Shown: piece after piece, positions 12,001-24,490 of the stretch
How the letters are laid out: each line of letters begins with the position of its first letter
How positions within the stretch are numbered: the stretch's first letter is position 1
Source of the DNA: Aralia elata
Taxonomy: Eukaryota; Streptophyta; Magnoliopsida; Apiales; Araliaceae
NCBI GenBank assembly: GCA_034770075.1
Contig: CM068388.1
Coordinates: 65,396,889-65,460,888 of the forward strand
Direction of reading: 5' to 3'
DNA: 64,000 bases
Made by a program: the position numbers and the translations under genes
The notes under the pieces: model-generated
Databases searched by the model: none
What the model was told of the DNA's origin: nothing
Seen by the model: only the letters and a program-made list of their open reading frames with translations

Positions 12001-13411
12001 TCTTCAAATATGACCCTCCATATACGTTCGGCAAATCTTAGTTGAAATTCCGCTAGTGATAAAGGATCATATTGCTATAAATATATAGACTTTTGTGTGC
12101 ACAACAAACTATAGATTTCTTCAATAGGTAGACGACTTTTGTCAATTACATCTCCATGTAACTCCTTTTCTTTTGCCTCTTAGATTATAATGGTCAAGTG
12201 TGTGCACATCCGAACCAATATTGTCTAAGTTAAGTTAGACCTAACATTTCCACATAAGTGAAGAGAAAAATATTGTCCTTGTGTGTGCACAACAAAACAA
12301 GTATTGTTCAATTTCTTATAAACATCTAATGTAATAAAGCAACATCTTCAATATTTAATATAAGTCTTGTGTGTGCACAACAAACTCATATTAAATACTC
12401 GATACTCTATTGCTTTACTATGCTAGAATGCTACGTCCGACATTCTGAATGTCCTTTTGAACGTAATCAACTTAATATTTTATCCTTGAGGGTTCTTGTT
12501 ATTAATGGTCTCATCTTGTTTAGCGCGCATGCAAATACATATATATAAATACGCGTTATATTAAACATACATCACCATGTATAACAATATATTAATATAT
12601 AACTAGCATGCACATGTAGAATACTATATTCTACTTGGGATGATTATGGACTTTATTCTAGTATGGTTCACTCGAGCCACCAAGTGAACCAAAAGGTCAA
12701 ACCTAGGGTGCATTTGAATATAACTATTACATTCAACCTAGGGTCCATTACAAATGGGTCTTTAGTGCTCCTCAGCTCTAATTTCCTAAGTAATCCATCT
12801 TATTGCATTCTATTTTCATTAAACAGAAACCATGATTAGTAGTTAAGGGGAAGTACATAGGAGGGGGATAGAATTTAGAACAGAAAATTAGATAGGCGAA
12901 GTACGCAGACCCCATTTATGAAAACCTCATTCATTTAAGCATCCATGAAAAATTAAATCCAATCTCATTGGTCAATGGTCCATAATCATCCCCTTTATTA
13001 TCATACATATCGTCATATTTATCAATAAAATATTCATCTTATGAATTTAAAACATTCCATATACAATGATATCATTTAATGAGCAATAAAAGTTTGCATG
13101 AAATCCAATTTTAAATCAAAATAAACTCTTTTATTTTAATCCAACTCCATATCAAAATAAACTCATTTATTTTAAGTCAATTCCAAATCAAAATAAACTC
13201 CTTTATTTTAATTTTTTTCAAATTGCAGAAAACTGGAAAAACTAGAGCTTGGGCGCTGACCAGATCCGATTTTTGACTTTCAAATCGCGATTTTTGCTAT
13301 TTTTCCCCCAAAACATAATTTTATACCAACAATTATGCCCAATTAAATTATTTTAAACACATATCAATGTATATATAGAATCAAAATAATTAATAATTCG
13401 CATAAGGATGA
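12001..13411 (-). other. Untranslated leader of the decayed Copia element
   Basis: There is no coding frame between the gag start and the primer-binding site. The motif TGTGTGCACAACAAA is repeated three times (about 12,092, 12,280 and 12,369), a semi-palindromic module of unknown role. Confidence 0.5.
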
Positions 13412-13422
13412 CTTTGATACCA
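13412..13422 (-). promoter_or_regulatory. Primer-binding site (initiator Met tRNA)
   Basis: On the minus strand TGGTATCAAAG lies immediately inside an LTR end reading ACCACCA. It matches the usual plant LTR-element primer site complementary to tRNA-iMet and fixes the LTR inner edge at about 13,424. Confidence 0.75.
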
Positions 13423-13423
13423 C

Positions 13424-13878
13424 TGGTGGTTTGCAGATTTAAGAACATACATACAATCACATGTATATAAAGCGAAAGCATGGCATAAATCTTGTTTAAA
13501 ATTTTGACTGCAATCCTAGAATCACCTTGATGCAATATTATTAATCAAGGAGGGATAAAAGATATACATGTAAGACGATAAATCAACTCCTTGATGTGAT
13601 CTTCAAGATCCAATCATTTGATCCTCTATGTTTCTTTCCCTTTAGAGCACTGCACGTACATGATTGAAGAAGTAAATTTACGTTTCTCCAAACCTTGGGT
13701 GACTAGCCCTAATTATCTCACTCTCCTAACTTCTTACGTTGTAGAGAATACTTGCAAGAGTTGCATTAACCCTAAATCTATCATAAGGCCTCTCCTTATA
13801 TAGACTTGTCCTCTTCCTAAATTCTTTAGGACTTAGGGTTTTAATTTAATTCACAAACTATTTAGGAACTAAATTATT

Positions 13879-13919
<41 letters not shown>

Positions 13920-14950
13920 GACTCCTCTTATTAATTTATAATTAGTATTTCTCCAAAAACTTAATTATAAATATTAGCATTTCTCTGAATACTAAATTAT
14001 TATTATTAAGCCAATTACTTCTAAAATAATATTTTTCTTTTACGGTGTGACCCTTTTAGGTTCAATATTATACCGGTAGTATAATAAATAAATTAGAACC
14101 ATTCTAATATTATTTATAATAAATTAAACTCATTTAATTCAAATATAAATAAATAATATTTATTCTACATTATGAGTGACACCTCTCAGTATATCATGAC
14201 TATCTGGGTAATATGAAATCAACGTTTAATCACAAAGAACCTATTCTGTAAATAGTTATCGTACAATTCGATCCTTCTACCATACAATGTCCTGATCAAA
14301 TATAAAACATGTTATTTCTTGCAAGTCTTATTTATTTGATCATATGCATTTCGATTCTAAAATGTACAACTCTAGTTAATGTAAAACAGAAACTCCTTTT
14401 TAATTTTCATTCACATTGGCCAAGGATTTCTGAGTTGTCATCTATAGAATCGCATATGACATTCTCTCCTTTTACTGGAAGTGGTATATCTTTTGTTGAT
14501 CATTCACTTACTTCCATGTATATTTTATTATACCCTAACATACCATTTGATATACCCTAAGAGTCTTAAGAAATATGATAAAGTATAACTCAAATATACA
14601 AGGTACTATGATGATCTCAAGTCGAATGATCACTTATACTACTATCACTGTAGAAACTTCTATTGTCAGACAAGTAAAGCTTTATTAGTTGTTCCTTAAG
14701 CGAGTCACGTTCAGTGAACTTATTCTCCAATAAGCACCGACATATTTGCTTTAGTGTCTCTACATAAATAATTATGAGATCAATCATCATCTTCAACAGA
14801 GCAAGCATAGTATGTACTAATCTATCCGGAATTAGTAACCTTACATTAGTGATCCAAAGATTATAAACATTTTAGTTTTGAGCTATCTAGAATTTTGACC
14901 TCATTAGAATGAACTCTTCATGATTCTAAAAGCATTGCTCTAAAACTACA
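13424..14950 (-). mobile_element. 5' LTR of the decayed Copia element (outer edge uncertain)
   Basis: The inner edge follows from the primer site. A TATA-like CTATATAAGGAG lies near 13,800 on the minus strand and could be the LTR promoter. The outer edge near 14,950 (TGTAGTTTTAGAGC on the minus strand) is a guess, because the second LTR is missing and no target duplication could be checked. An (AAT)n microsatellite lies at about 13,880-13,918. Confidence 0.5.
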
Positions 14951-15825
14951 GGTTCATCCTAATTAATTCAACCAATTAAACATAGATAAAGAATGCCTTT
15001 AATTAAATACTTTTATTAATAAATGAACAAGATTACAAAGTAAATACTTGAAAGCGGATTGGTACAACACAACTAGGACATCTAATGCACTGATAGCAAG
15101 CAACCTGAAAACTTCATCTTCCAAGCAAGCTCAAGACTTAACACATCCTAAGTGATTAGCTTGAGGGCATACTACTTTCATGTGGTACAGATTGAAGAGT
15201 AGTAAAAAGTGACAACCAATCTAGGTGTGAATATGGTGGAAGAGGAAATTAAAGCAATGAAAAGTAAGTATATTCGGATGATCGAAAAACCTTCAAGAGT
15301 GACGAGGGCAAGAATTCAAAGTATGACTCAAATGGTTGTATTTAATCATCACCAACCAACAAGACTATGGCGGCCAAAGATGGGTTGAAGCCAAAAAAGC
15401 TAAAAGAAAGGGCTAATAAGAGGAATTCAATTTTGAAAGGAACAAATACAGAAAAGCCTAATTGAATGAGTAAGAAAGAATGGGTGGAGATGGTAGGATG
15501 CAAGGAAGAAGAATCCAAGAATGGAGCTGGAGGAAAAGGCAAAGAAGTGATGCCTTATGTCAACACTACTCAAGCTCTAACAATTGAGTAAGTGAATGTG
15601 GAAGATTCCATTGCCAAAAAAAATTAATTCAAAAATGGACTTCGTAAAGTTTTGGAGGATGCTAAACCATGGCAGGAGGAAATTCAATTCCGATCCAATT
15701 TAAGTCAGCAATGAACTCTAGTGAAAGACTGGGAACCTTAGGGGGGGAAGAATTTGAGGCATGTTATGTATCTTAATATTTATCTATTATTTCATTTGTT
15801 ATATATCTTAACTTAGTGTCGCTAT
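14951..15825. other. Degenerate region without an assignable gene
   Basis: Sequence at 15,230-15,760 has a higher G content and short open stretches on the plus strand, but frames are broken and I recognise no domain. It may be retroelement debris. Confidence 0.35.
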
Positions 15826-15897
15826 TAAGAAAAAAGAAAAAGAAAAAAGAAAAAAGGAACGAAAAAAAAGAAAAAAACAAAAGGGGAAAAAGAAAAA
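15826..15897 (+). repeat. Purine-only tract
   Basis: About 70 bases of almost pure A and G (AAAAAGAAAAAGAAAAAAG type). Confidence 0.8.
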
Positions 15898-15904
15898 TTA
15901 TTAT

Positions 15905-16260
15905 TTTACCCCCTATATCCATGAACTACGTAACACCTGATCTCCTCACCCATTAGGAATATGTAGAAAGCCGATCATGGAACGATCTTACCCCCACAAT
16001 CTAACCAACATACCAAATATGTTTTGCATCTTTATATCTATGAACTACGAAAGACCTGATCTCCTCACCCATTTAGGAGTACCTAGGCAGCCGATCATGG
16101 CGCGATCTTACCCTTACAATCCACCCACAAACCAAATGCTAGCTTTCACATCTTTGTCTCTATGAACTATGTTAGACCTAATCTCCTCACCCATATAAAG
16201 TACGTAAGCAACAATTCCTAGCACGATCATAAACCTGCACTAAACCATACCTTTAAGTGA
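15905..16260 (+). repeat. Three-copy tandem repeat, unit about 120 bp
   Basis: The block ATGAACTACG ... GATCTCCTCACCCAT ... GCCGATCATGG occurs at about 15,921, 16,040 and 16,162, giving spacings of 119 and 122 bp. Copies are diverged. No long coding frame spans them. They may belong to the old Gypsy-type element to the right. Confidence 0.8.
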
Positions 16261-17159
16261 CTTTGGCCCGTAAAAGAGATCTGAAAGTGCCTTATGATCA
16301 TACGTGGATCCAATAACAATGTACCTGAGATGTCAAAAATAATGAAACATTGAAGCATAATCATCGGCAAGGACAGAAACAACCATAGACGATAAGAAAT
16401 GTAAATATAAAGAAGATCACAAATAAATCTCAACTTAATAAGGCAGAGTAGCCATCCAAAGATTCCACTCATGACCCTTAAAGAGCTGACACCTCTCAAT
16501 CACAACCTTCATCAGATTAGGAAAAAAGAGACCATCAGAGCCAAACGTACTTCCAAATCAAAAACAATGACAACAAAATGAGATGGTTGGGGAACCCGAG
16601 TGTCAGAGCTCGTATCCTCCGCCTGATCTCCAGATGGGATATATAGCGAAGAATTCATAGGATCTCGACATCCTATCAACTCACCCTACAACCACACAAA
16701 ATTAATAGGTACAATCACTTAATCTCTTTCGACCATAATTTTCTTGGAGTATAGTACCCCACGTGTAAGTTATAAAATTTGTATCTCTTTGTTTTTTGTC
16801 TTCATTTGCATATATTAGAGATGGTAGATAGTTTAAGTACAGATAAATCTTGCATTATATCTAATGAAAAAATGAAAAAGAAAAAGAGACATAAGAAATG
16901 GATTTTTAGAAATTAAAGAGGAACGTTTTATTTGACTTGTTATGAATTGAATTAATTTTGACAAGGGTTTATGGAGCAAGAATCATGAGTATGATTAAAA
17001 GATTAAGACTACTTAACCTTTTAATTAGGTACAAAATCCTAGTTTGAAATACCATTTGAAGCAAAATTGAACCTCATATGCATGTCTGCACTTCATGTTT
17101 ACACTAACTCTTAGTTGTGGGGTATGAAGCTATGACGTGATTTCAATTAGCATAAAACT
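16261..17159. other. Region without a recognisable feature
   Basis: Open frames are short and low-complexity. Nothing could be supported. Confidence 0.4.
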
Positions 17160-17640
17160 AGAGGGTAAATAGTGACCAATTTAATGTCTCGTATCGTGGC
17201 CTGGGTTACTTAGAGGGGTATCTTTACACTTGGTGCCCTAAAGTCAACTAGTTTGAAAGTTATCGACCCAACGCTCGTTACATAAGTAACCTAGAGAGCC
17301 TAAGAAAATGAACATTGTAAGATGAATAAATGCTGGAATAAGAAGAGATTTGAGTAGATCCGAATTGTGGCCTTGGTTACTCGAGTAATTAAGTCTGAGG
17401 GGTGTCCTGATGCCCTAAAGTCGACTGGTTTGGGAGTCACCGGCCCAACGCTCATTATGGGTAACCTATAAAGCCTAAAAAATAGACCTTGCACAAAGGT
17501 TAGGAATAAATAGAATAACCACTTAACTAGTCTCGTATCGTGACCTTTGTTACTTGTACGTAAATCCGAGGGGTGTCTTTTCAGCTAGTACCCTAAAGCC
17601 AACTGGATGTCTCTCGGCGTTGCGGCGTTCAAAAATGACA
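17160..17640 (+). repeat. Three-copy tandem repeat, unit about 180 bp
   Basis: Units share CGTATCGTGGCCT, GGGGTGTC, GCCCTAAAGTC and CCCAACGCTC, starting near 17,185, 17,360 and 17,530. The third copy is cut short near 17,610. The array adjoins the left edge of an old LTR and is probably internal, non-coding sequence of that element. Confidence 0.75.
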
Positions 17641-19878
17641 TGACCCGCTTATCGCCCCCTTTATGATATTTTATTTCAAAATATATCATTGCTCAAAATT
17701 TATTTCAATCCGAGTTATAAAACTCATTTTCGCAATTTTTCTTTAACAAAACATTGTTCTTGTTTTTATCATAACTCATTCGTTACTTATCCGTTTTTAT
17801 TTGTTCTTACGTCAAATTAAAGCTTATTCAGTGTACTTTAACACTAGTTAGGCCCTAGTTCCAACCCCTTCTTCAAGAAAAACAGATTTTCACTTTTTCA
17901 AACAAGGTCAGAATGCTAAAAAAAACCTGGCCAACTTTACCCTCTCTTGCTAAAATAGTCATAACTAATTCGTTTGAAAACCTTTTTTAGCGATTCTTAC
18001 GCCCATGCGAAATAACTTCCGGGGCTACAACTTTTATTTTTACACCACTTTCAAATTCTGAACACACAAGACCAGAAAATTCGTACAAGAAGCATGTCAG
18101 AATCTGCCCATTTCTGTCTCGCTAAAAAAGTCATAACTAATTCATTACAAAACCTTTTTAAGTGATTCTTTTTTCTGTGTTTAGCTTACTCTCAGAGCTT
18201 TCTTTTGATATAAGGCTCCTCTCCTAACTCATTATACACAAAAAGTTATGGAATTTACATGAACATGGACATAAACTCGTTTTCTGAAAATTTTAGATTT
18301 TGTAATTTTTCGCACCTACTTCGCACATTCATAACTTCTTCGTTTTAAGCCCGTTTCAATTCATTCCAAATGGGTTGTCTTCGTATCTTAGAGGAGTATA
18401 ACATATAACCTTCAAACTAAATCTTTAAACGTAACAACACAACCATCATAACTCTAAAACAGTCTAAAATCAGTCCATAAGTCCATTTCTTTCTCCTTTA
18501 CGCATGGGATCAGATTTGTTTATTTTTGGTTCCACTTGTATGTTGTTATCAGTTTGTTTAATGCTTGAAACAACTTATAAGAACTCTTTAACAACTCATG
18601 CAACCAAAACAACAACTAACCATGAAAATCTAAGAAATGAAGGTTTAAAGCTTTAGAGTTCGTTTATTACCTCTTGGCTCTTCTTGTGCTTAGCTAGAGA
18701 GAGAGTGTAAAATGCTTGCTTAAACTCCTCCTTGCTTCTCTTTGATCTTCTGGACAGTTTGCTTCAAGTTCTCCGAAGACCCATTTCACTCTCTCTAATA
18801 AGTTGAGTTTTAATGGAAGTTTTGGAGATTAATGGAGGTTAAGGCTGAAATGGAGGATGAATTATGGTTTATATTTGCTAGATAGCTCTTCTTCTTCTTC
18901 AAAACACAAATGAACTTCTTTTGTTCTCCTCCCGATGGTTTCTCCGGTGGCTCTCTCTCTCTCTCTCTACTGTTAGTGTTATAACTTAACTTAGCAAAGG
19001 AATGAAATGCTGAGAGTAAGAGAGTTTGGTTTAATCCGATCAGTTGTTGGGAGATGAAGAGTCGGAGACGTTTGGTTGCCCGAGCTCAACGTTTGGTTTC
19101 TAAAAGGATTTTGCCTGCAAGTTTCTCTCTCTCCTCCTTATTGGTTAACAAATGCCATGCATGGTTTTAATTGGTCGGGACATGTTTGTTTGCCTGCTAA
19201 ATAATAACCTGATACTATTACTCTCGAAATGTTTAACATTAACAGATAAAAATAAATACCCACTTGCATTTTCATAGTTCACATTTACCCCCAAATAATG
19301 AAAATTATAACCCATTTATTATTCATTAAGCCAACTTTGACATTCCAAATTGGATTTTAAACTGGGTTTATTAAGGCATTAAATCAAAATCTAATTTCCA
19401 CATATACTAGGTCAACCCAAAAGTCAACCCCGACACATTTTGTGTTTAACATCTATTCTTACTAATTTGGATGTCCCAGATCCAAATCCGTTGTCCCTTT
19501 GTCCAAATTCCATTCTGAATTCAAACTCGAGTTTTAACTATTAAATCTTGATTTTTATACAAGTATAGGCTCCCTTAGTTAGTTCAAACAATTAGTTTAA
19601 ACCAACTATTAATATCCATCTCATCAATTTTATACATTAAACCACATGCTCATCGAGTTTATTACATAGAGACTTTTGTACTAAAAATCTTTCTTTACAT
19701 CTTTACACATATGAAACCATATAGGTTTTTCCTTAGCACATATACTAAAATATTTAATCATTCTCTACAAATCTTTCTTTTTCAACATAGGTTTTGTTAT
19801 AAAAATAGCCCTTAATCATATTTAATCACATCTCATACCTCATTTTTACAAAAATAGTTATCCTTATCTAAGAATTAT
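17637..19878 (-). mobile_element. Old Gypsy-type LTR, larger part (split by the LARD)
   Basis: Rejoining across the LARD insertion at 19,878/31,289, the minus-strand sequence starts TGTAATATCCCGAATATTTG at 31,361 and continues to about 17,637. Its interior (17,900-18,200) resembles, in reverse, the 22,440-22,600 part of the LARD LTR: repeated CATAACTAATTCGT, AACTTCCGG and TTACCCTCTCT blocks. A CT/GA-rich leader near 18,950 matches the GA tracts near 21,710. The left edge is uncertain. No primer site is convincing. Confidence 0.6.
19874..19878 (+). repeat. LARD target-site duplication, left
   Basis: ATTAT immediately before the LTR start; the same five bases follow the right LTR at 31,289-31,293. 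Confidence 0.9.
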
Positions 19879-22800
19879 TGTGACAACCCAAAAAAAAAAA
19901 TTATAAGATTTATTAATAAAATCTTGAATGATTAAATAAAGGTTAAGATACAAGACCTGGAGTTCGAAAAGTGAGATTGTACTGCATAAGTGAATATGAA
20001 CTATGTAATATGTGCTTTTGGTGTATAGTAAATATATTAGTATTATATATTTATTATATGTAAGCAATTGTAGCGGCAATTTATTTAAAGGAAATGAGAT
20101 GAGTAAGATTAAAATAAGTTAAAATAATTTATGATATTAAAATTATTTTAATGTGGTAACTTGGTGGCATTAAATATACTTAATGTATAACCACCGTTTT
20201 ATTGAAGAAATTATATAATACGTTATTGGATGTAATGTATGTATGTTTCTAATGTAGTGAATATATTATGATATTTACTACAGTTAAATTGTTGAAAACA
20301 ATTTATAGAAGGGAAAAGAAAATAATTCGAATTTTTCGAAAAATATTAAAATAAGAATTGAGTAAATAAATTTGTATTTTACGTGATAAATATATATATG
20401 TATATTTATTGCGTGTGAATAAATTGTTATGAAACAATTTATTGCGAAGCGAAATAATTAGTTTAAGTATACAAAAATATTGTATACTTTAAATAAAGGA
20501 TATTAAAGTAAATTCTAGCATTGAATTATTGTAATAAAGAGAGAATATTTATTTTAATTGTAATATCCTTTTATTGAATAAATTTTCACTTATATGGAAA
20601 ATAAAATGAAATGCATATATTTATTACGCGAGAAAATGAAATTGTTATGAACAACTTGTATAAGGATTTGTATGGGGTAGTTTAAGTATATATAATATTT
20701 ATATACACTTTACCCAAGAGCATTAAAATAAATTCTTAAATGAATTTATTTTAATAAAGTAAGGATATTATATTTATTATAATATCTTAAGTAAGTAAAT
20801 AATTAAATTTACATGAGAAATTATGTGTTGCATATTTATTTGGCATTTATAAATAAATATGTAGTGAAAGTTTATTATGTTATGTTTTTATTTTTGGGAT
20901 ATATATAATTTATATATACCTTAATCAGAGAATATTAAAATAAATTCTTATATGAGGTTATTTTAATAAAGCAAGAATATTGTAAATAATTGTATTTGCA
21001 TAAGAAATTATGTGTAGCATATTTATTTTATGATTATAAAATAAATATGTAATATAAGTATGTTATGTTATATTTTGCATAATTTATATATCAAAGATGG
21101 GTTATATAAATTATGTGATTCCAAGGTGGTAAAATAGTTTTAGAAAAATATGTAATAACTTATTTGATTAAATTAAGTTACTAAGGTTGGGTAATTAAAT
21201 TACTTAACAAAAATATTTAAGAGAATAATGGAGTCAATTACTTTTTTTTATAAGCTAGTTATGCAATAAAAAGAAAATCAAAAATGTGGCAACTTGGGAG
21301 GGACATTTAAGTCATTTGTTTAAGCAAATTTAGTAACTAAAATAAATCAAAATTGGGCTAAAAGAGGAGAGGTGTATCCGGGCAAGGGAGGGAGTAATTA
21401 GCACAATATGGACATTTTAATTTTTAGCCACCTTGCATAGCTATATTACTAACTCCCTAGCCAAGTGTCCCCTATTCTCTAGACTTTGAAATTTGCTAAG
21501 ATTTGCAAGGATTTTGTAGAGATATTGGAAGATATGAGAGATTTACCAAAACTTGCAAGCAACAACACGTGATTGAAGAGAGAGAAGGGGCAAGAGAATG
21601 TGGTGAATATGTATAGACATATACAATATATCTACTAACTATTAAAAATCATTTCATTTATCTCTCATGATAATACTTCTTATTAGCTAACAAAATAAGT
21701 CCAAGAGAGAGAGAGAGGAGGAGGAATTCGGGCAGCAACTTAGAGGAGAGAGAGAGAGAGAGTTTTGTGTGGTCTAACTCCATAATCAAGCCTAGGAAGA
21801 ACGAGAAACAGAATAAAAAAAAGGTATAAAATTTTTAACTTTAATCTAGTTTATTTCCTTTTGTTTTGGTTTGATTTTGATGATATAAAGTTTTATGAAC
21901 TTGTTGGTAAAAACCTTATGAGAAAGATGGAATCATAGATTACTTGGTGTATCATGTTGGTATATGTTAGATTATGTTGCAAGTGTTGGGAAAAATAAAG
22001 CTAATGAGTTTTTTTAGTTTTTTTTTTCGGAAAATGTTTAGTTAATAGTTAATGATCCATGTGATTTATTTTGGAGATCCAAGTTTGATATTTGTAATAT
22101 TCTTGTTGGGTGTGCTAGATATATAAGTTTTGAGTAAAAGCCCTATTGAATGATCCAAAAATATTGTGGAACGAATAAGATGTGGAAGTTATGATAAAAC
22201 AATTCCGTGTTGGAAAACTAGTACACTGCTGTCCCAAAAAGGAAAATTCGAGATTATCTTGAGTGCTCTAAAAATTTTGGACTTTTGGTATGTTATAGTA
22301 CACTGAATAAGCTTTCCATATACTCTAGAATGGACCAATTCTAATTTCGGAGCAAATAGTTATGACCATTCAAAGTATTCGTGCCAAAACTGTCCAACCA
22401 ATTCGGATCAGTTCCCTTGCACGAAATTTCTGGACTAATGTGTTCAGAATTTGGAAAACTATCAGTAGGAAAAAGTTGTAGTTCCGGAAGTTAGCTTCGC
22501 GTGAGCTTAAGAATCGCCTAAAAAAGTTTTAAAACGTAAAAGTTATGACTGTTTTAGCGAGAGAGGGTAAAGCTGCAAAAAAGATGAAAACCGTTATGAA
22601 CGTACACTTTTGGCTAATTATTTGGACTGCCTAATGAACCTAAAATGGAGGTTTCATATTTTTTAAAAATAGTTTTATATGATACGAAAAACATATCAGA
22701 AATTCGTTGTAATACGATTAATGATTTCAGAATTAAAAATGAGCAAAGAAGCATGTCAGAACTTGCAAACGAGCGAACGCCGACCGTCGGCGCGTCGAGC

Positions 22801-24475
22801 GATTTTGACGTTCGACGTCCTATATCGCGTTTCGGCGAAATAATAAGTCATAATAAATCTAATAAAGTCCCACGGGACGAGTTTTGACTATAGGTGATAT
22901 TTTGTGCCGAGAAACTTCCTTTCAGGCATAAATAAAGTAATAAAAATATGTAATAAATATAAATTACATATTTAAGCAAAATAAAAAACTAAGGTTGCCT
23001 ATAAAATTATCTTGTGGTGCAACGAAAGACAAGAAACCTTTAAAATTTTGTATTAATCATAAAAACGATATTTTAGGGTTTCCGGAGTTCAAAATAAGAT
23101 TTTTGAGCTGAATTTTATGTAACGGAGTACATATATATATTTAATATATATATATATATATATACAAAGTGAAAAATTATTAATTTATTATTATTTAATT
23201 AACATTAAATGATGATTAAAGAGTGTTTAAGCTAATAAACTAATTATTTATTATTTAATTAATATTAAATAATAAATAAGAATAAATGGTTAATTAATTA
23301 TTATATTAAATAATAATTAAAGACAAATGAGATTAATAATTTGATTACTTATTATTTAATTAACTTTGAATAATAAGCAGATGTAATTAGTTATTATTAA
23401 TAATAACTAAGGGTAATTAATTAGTTACTATTTAACTATTATTAAATAGTAATTAAATGAAGATAGAATTAGTAAAATAAAGTAAATTTAAATAACACAT
23501 TAATTAGACAATTATAATAAATTATTTAAAGGTTTAATAAGTTTTTATCACTTAAGGAAATAGTATTGCTTAATTAAATCATTAACCTAAGGTCTATTAA
23601 ATGTCCAATAGACTTAATGATAATATAAGAAATGAAAAGTGTTATGTGATCTATTGATTGCTATTTAAATAGTATATGATAGAGTATAAATATTCAATTA
23701 TACGCAATGCTAATTGATTGACCGACATTATCAATGCTAGGTCATTCGAAGAGTTTTAATTAAAGCTAGAAAATTGTAGCCCGTCGAACAGGCAAGTTTC
23801 TTACGTTAAACTTCTTACATATTGCAAGTTTCCTAGCTCAACTCGAGTTATTACTTTCAAAGCATGTTAGTGAATAGTTATTGATGATTATTCACATCTT
23901 TAATGATTATTGACATTCGCACTTAGTGCAATTTGCATAGGTTTATCGGGTATGAAAGGCTAATCACCTTCATTACCAAAGTGTTTTTTCGTGGTCATTG
24001 TTGGCACCCAACGTTATTAATGCAGTTACTCATTTATTGAAATTGAATTCTCAATCTTTCACAATTGTCATATATTGTTGAAACTTCAGAAAGCTATATT
24101 CTTTCCTTCAATCATGATATATCTTTATTGCATTTAAACTTGCTGAGCAAAGTAGTTGCTCACCCTTGCAATATCATGATAACATTTCAGATTAAAGCCT
24201 GAATGCTTAAAGAAGGACAAAGGCAAAGACAGAGTTGAAGATTAGTTTAACGGTTATCTATTATGATAATTTAAGTAAATGAAGGATGTAAATCTTTTAA
24301 GATTATAAAGGTATGTATTTAGTTAAGGTTAAAGACCATGGGATATGTTGTAGAATGTATTGTATAAATAATTTATGTGTATATCTTCCGCATTAGTTAC
24401 AGAATATGAATGTAGATGATGTACCGTAACGTACCAGATCCGAGGTTCAAGGGACCCGGATTTGGGGGCGTCACA
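19879..24475 (+). repeat. LARD 5' LTR
   Basis: The LTR is highly AT-rich. The first 1.2 kb carries several diverged modules with hairpins of the type AATAAATTC ... GAATTTATT. A GA-rich leader-like stretch lies at 21,700-21,765. A small GC-rich island at 22,770-22,850 (CCGTCGGCGCGTCGAGCG) stands out from its surroundings. The 23,170-23,470 stretch is a run of palindromes made of TTATTTAATTAA and its complement. An 80-codon frame at 22,645-22,887 crosses the GC island but has no recognisable domain. Confidence 0.93.
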
Positions 24476-24478
24476 GGT

Positions 24479-24490
24479 TGGTATCAGAGC
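24479..24490 (+). promoter_or_regulatory. LARD primer-binding site
   Basis: TGGTATCAGAGC, three bases after the LTR end, matches the standard tRNA-iMet primer site. Confidence 0.92.

Noticed and set aside
16227..16499. 90-codon hydrophobic minus frame as a membrane protein
   Set aside because: It is AT-driven hydrophobic composition; no conserved motif, and it overlaps the end of a tandem repeat.
17605..17640. Primer-binding site of the old Gypsy-type LTR
   Set aside because: The GC-rich sequence near 17,615 is not a convincing match to any tRNA primer site I know.
22645..22887. 80-codon frame present in both LTRs as a gene
   Set aside because: It is duplicated only because the LTR is duplicated. 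There is no domain, start context or codon pattern to support a protein.
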